Source: Chloroflexota bacterium (lineage in GTDB: Bacteria > Chloroflexota > Anaerolineae > Promineifilales > Promineifilaceae). From it: a DNA stretch of 7,688 nucleotides. Position 1 is the first letter of the stretch. Each line of letters starts with the position of its first letter. Of the stretch, positions 6,527 through 7,688 are shown piece by piece. The position numbers and the translations under genes are program-made. A model generated the notes under the pieces. That model saw nothing but the letters and a program-made list of their open reading frames with translations. It searched no databases and had not been told where the DNA came from. The DNA lies in the NCBI GenBank assembly GCA_024223125.1, contig JAAEOP010000794.1, positions 1 to 7,688 on the forward strand, in the 5' to 3' direction.

Positions 6527-6546
6527 CAGGGTTACAAACCCTGTCA
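6524..6546. repeat. Palindrome spanning the hsdS stop codon
   Basis: TGACAGGGTT (6524-6533) pairs with AACCCTGTCA (6537-6546) around a 3-nt loop. Its first three bases are the hsdS TGA stop. The CTGACAGG core resembles the palindrome at 4125-4157. No T-run follows, so it is not a classical terminator. It could still slow exonucleases or lower expression of the downstream genes. Confidence 0.65.
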
Positions 6547-6562
6547 ACTCGGGAATAAACAT

Positions 6563-6835
6563 ATGAAACGAAACCAATATAACAAAGATCGCAGCGCTCA
6601 ATTTACTTCTGTGAAAACGGCCGTTGCCGCCCTGCGTTTGCCGCCAATCGATCAGCGCAAACTAATCAGCATTATGAACGCCATCGAGGTACAACTGGAA
6701 AGCGGCAACGACAGCCCGAAGGCGAATGATTACCTGCTGTGCGCCTTGCAGGCGGCTGTGCTACATGAAGTTTCAGATGGGAGAGAAACGGCCGTTGTGC
6801 AAGCCATCGACGCCTTCGCCAAAAGCGCGCTTTAG
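6563..6835 (+). CDS. Small protein of unknown function (90 aa)
   Basis: No family recognised. It begins MKRNQYNKDRSAQFTSVKTAV and is rich in predicted helix (AALRLPPIDQRKLISIMNAI, LLCALQAAVLHEV, AVVQAIDAFAKSAL), with no membrane segment, signal peptide or catalytic motif. The start follows hsdS by 36 nt, across the palindrome, with only a weak CGGGAA site. Coding looks real: composition and codon use match the GC-rich neighbours, and both AACGGCCGTT copies (6616 and 6787) read as T-A-V in the coding frame, as in hsdS. It lies between hsdS and the STAND NTPase and may be a small adaptor of that module; this is inference. Confidence 0.7.
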   Translation: MKRNQYNKDRSAQFTSVKTAVAALRLPPIDQRKLISIMNAIEVQLESGNDSPKANDYLLCALQAAVLHEVSDGRETAVVQAIDAFAKSAL

Positions 6836-6852
6836 CCCGTTAGGTCAATACA

Positions 6853-7137
6853 ATGAACAACACAAACGATTTCTACTTAAATCTCGTCTCCCAACAATGG
6901 GACAAGATCATAATGATGTATACACTCGCTCCCGGACGGCCGATTATGCTATATGAATTGCCATCCCAGCGGATATATTCATATCCGTATAAAAAGTACA
7001 AAAACAGCTTAAATGCACGGTCGCAAATCATGCTAAAAGAGCAATACAGAGAAGCCCAACTTACAAAAGGCATGGTTCTATTTGTAAAAGACAACGACAA
7101 AGAAATTTTCAAGTCTTTTGTATTGCCACTCAAGTAA
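6853..7137 (+). CDS. Small protein of unknown function (94 aa)
   Basis: No family recognised. The sequence starts MNNTNDFYLNLVSQQWDKII and appears mixed alpha/beta, with IMLYELPSQRIYSYPYKKYK, a charged helix MLKEQYREAQL, and a final strand-like MVLFVKDNDKEIFKSFVLPL. No signal peptide or membrane segment is seen. It is visibly more AT-rich than the genes on either side, suggesting a separate origin. An AGGT lies 7 nt before the start, 17 nt after the preceding stop. Its TAA is 2 nt from the STAND NTPase ATG, so the two are probably translationally coupled and may act together. A long minus-strand reading frame over the same DNA is judged a shadow. Confidence 0.7.
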   Translation: MNNTNDFYLNLVSQQWDKIIMMYTLAPGRPIMLYELPSQRIYSYPYKKYKNSLNARSQIMLKEQYREAQLTKGMVLFVKDNDKEIFKSFVLPLK

Positions 7138-7139
7138 TC

Positions 7140-7688
7140 ATGAAACCAACAACCGAACGCGACTTTGAAGTGGCTATGGACATTGTCGATTATATGATTC
7201 GCCATCAGCGTGTGCCCGAAATCATTGCCGTTTGCCAAAAAGAACGTCCCCACATTGTCGGTTGGGAAACCTTCCAAATTCATATCCCCAAAGATGAAAC
7301 CTTACTGTCCACAACATCCCCCTTTAAGGGGCTACACCCCTACACCGAAGCCGACAACGCCCAATTTTATGGCCGCGAAAAAGAGATCGCCCAACTGCAA
7401 GCTCATCTCCAAAGCCAACCCTTCTTGGCCGTCATCGGCCCCAGCGGAGTCGGCAAAAGCTCTCTTGTCCACGCTGGATTAATCCCCGCCCTGCGCCAAA
7501 GCGAGCCTTCCCCTAACCCTTCGCCTTGGCTCATCCATACGCTCACCCTAGGCGACGATAATCCCATCAAAGTCTTGTCTGACAACTTGACTCAAGATAT
7601 TGCCTCGGACACAGCTCGCAATACGTTGATGGATGAGTTATTAAGCGATCCACGGAGTTTTGATTTACAAGCAACCAAATTATTGGGA
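7140..7688 (+). CDS. nSTAND-type NTPase with N-terminal adaptor-like segment, partial (runs off the window)
   Basis: Open from ATG 7140 to the last base (183 codons, no stop). Residues about 9-45 (DFEVAMDIVDYMIRHQRVPEI, then IAVCQKERPHIVGW) resemble the second half of effector-associated, death-like adaptor domains that recruit effectors to bacterial STAND proteins; the first half is missing. SPFKGLHPYTEADNAQFYGRE (60-80) and a Walker A loop GPSGVGKSS (100-108), followed by LVHAGLIPALR, are the typical start of the nSTAND1-like NTPase. Such proteins are usually large, with a C-terminal sensor repeat or effector region, here unseen, and act as ATP-driven switches in defence or programmed death. 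No clear ribosome site precedes the ATG; the stop of the previous gene 2 nt away suggests coupling. It stands where hsdR might be expected. Confidence 0.9.
   Translation, partial: MKPTTERDFEVAMDIVDYMIRHQRVPEIIAVCQKERPHIVGWETFQIHIPKDETLLSTTSPFKGLHPYTEADNAQFYGREKEIAQLQAHLQSQPFLAVIGPSGVGKSSLVHAGLIPALRQSEPSPNPSPWLIHTLTLGDDNPIKVLSDNLTQDIASDTARNTLMDELLSDPRSFDLQATKLLG

Larger units (their letters stand above)
56..6795. repeat. Dispersed ACGGCCGT octamer, ten perfect copies
   Basis: Perfect copies start at 56, 71, 443, 2629, 3121, 3190, 5732, 5798, 6617 and 6788; six extend to AACGGCCGTT. By eye, the hexamer CGGCCG occurs 19 times. A random 7.7 kb sequence would hold about 0.1 octamers and 2 hexamers. 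Copies occur in genes, in a terminator and in intergenic DNA on both sides, so this is a genome-style abundant word rather than one regulator's sites. Confidence 0.8.

Noticed and set aside
6873..7283. 136-aa minus-strand reading frame
   Set aside because: It overlaps the 94-aa gene and the STAND NTPase start; the NTPase frame is certain from its Walker A motif, and the spacing favours the plus-strand small gene.
1..7688. tRNA, rRNA, riboswitch or replication origin
   Set aside because: No cloverleaf, conserved rRNA segment, known aptamer core or iteron cluster was seen by eye on either strand.

Overview
This 7.7 kb window looks like accessory DNA from a free-living bacterium of roughly half GC content. 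Host assignment is an inference. The very frequent ACGGCCGT octamer, the short AGACCT-type palindromic repeats inside genes and the nSTAND-type NTPase are all compatible with a filamentous or Anaerolineae-like Chloroflexota, but no marker gene is present to prove it.

The left part (1-1500) is a decaying region read on the minus strand. A strong hairpin terminator (49-86) is followed by a small DUF4177-like gene (157-418) broken by a one-base frameshift in a CCCC run. Next comes a DUF3800-family gene (584-1487) that can be rebuilt almost completely by eye. It carries a one-base deletion, a TGA stop, and a 103-bp MITE-like palindromic element flanked by a perfect 10-bp direct repeat. Removing element plus one repeat copy (113 bp) and restoring one base gives 264 codons in a single frame, ending in the family-typical GYGKKLLP.

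The middle (1516-2496, minus strand) holds an intact aldo/keto reductase with its own candidate promoter.

The right part (2720 to the end, plus strand) is a tightly packed gene row: a bacterial PH-domain protein (bPH_1 type), the methyltransferase (HsdM) and specificity (HsdS) subunits of a type I restriction-modification system, two small unknown proteins, and the start of a STAND NTPase whose N-terminus resembles half of an effector-associated adaptor domain. Gaps are 10 nt, -1 nt, 36 nt, 17 nt and 2 nt, so co-transcription is likely. No HsdR is present. In its expected place after hsdS lie the small genes and the STAND NTPase, which suggests an embedded or linked second defence module; hsdR, if it exists, must lie beyond the window.

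Small repeats have shaped the genes themselves. hsdM carries two in-frame insertions (a 33-nt perfect palindrome and a 63-nt REP-like inverted pair), the hsdS stop codon lies inside a third palindrome, and the DUF3800 gene is split by a fourth. Over all of this lies a HIP1-like over-representation of ACGGCCGT, ten perfect copies where about 0.1 would be expected by chance.
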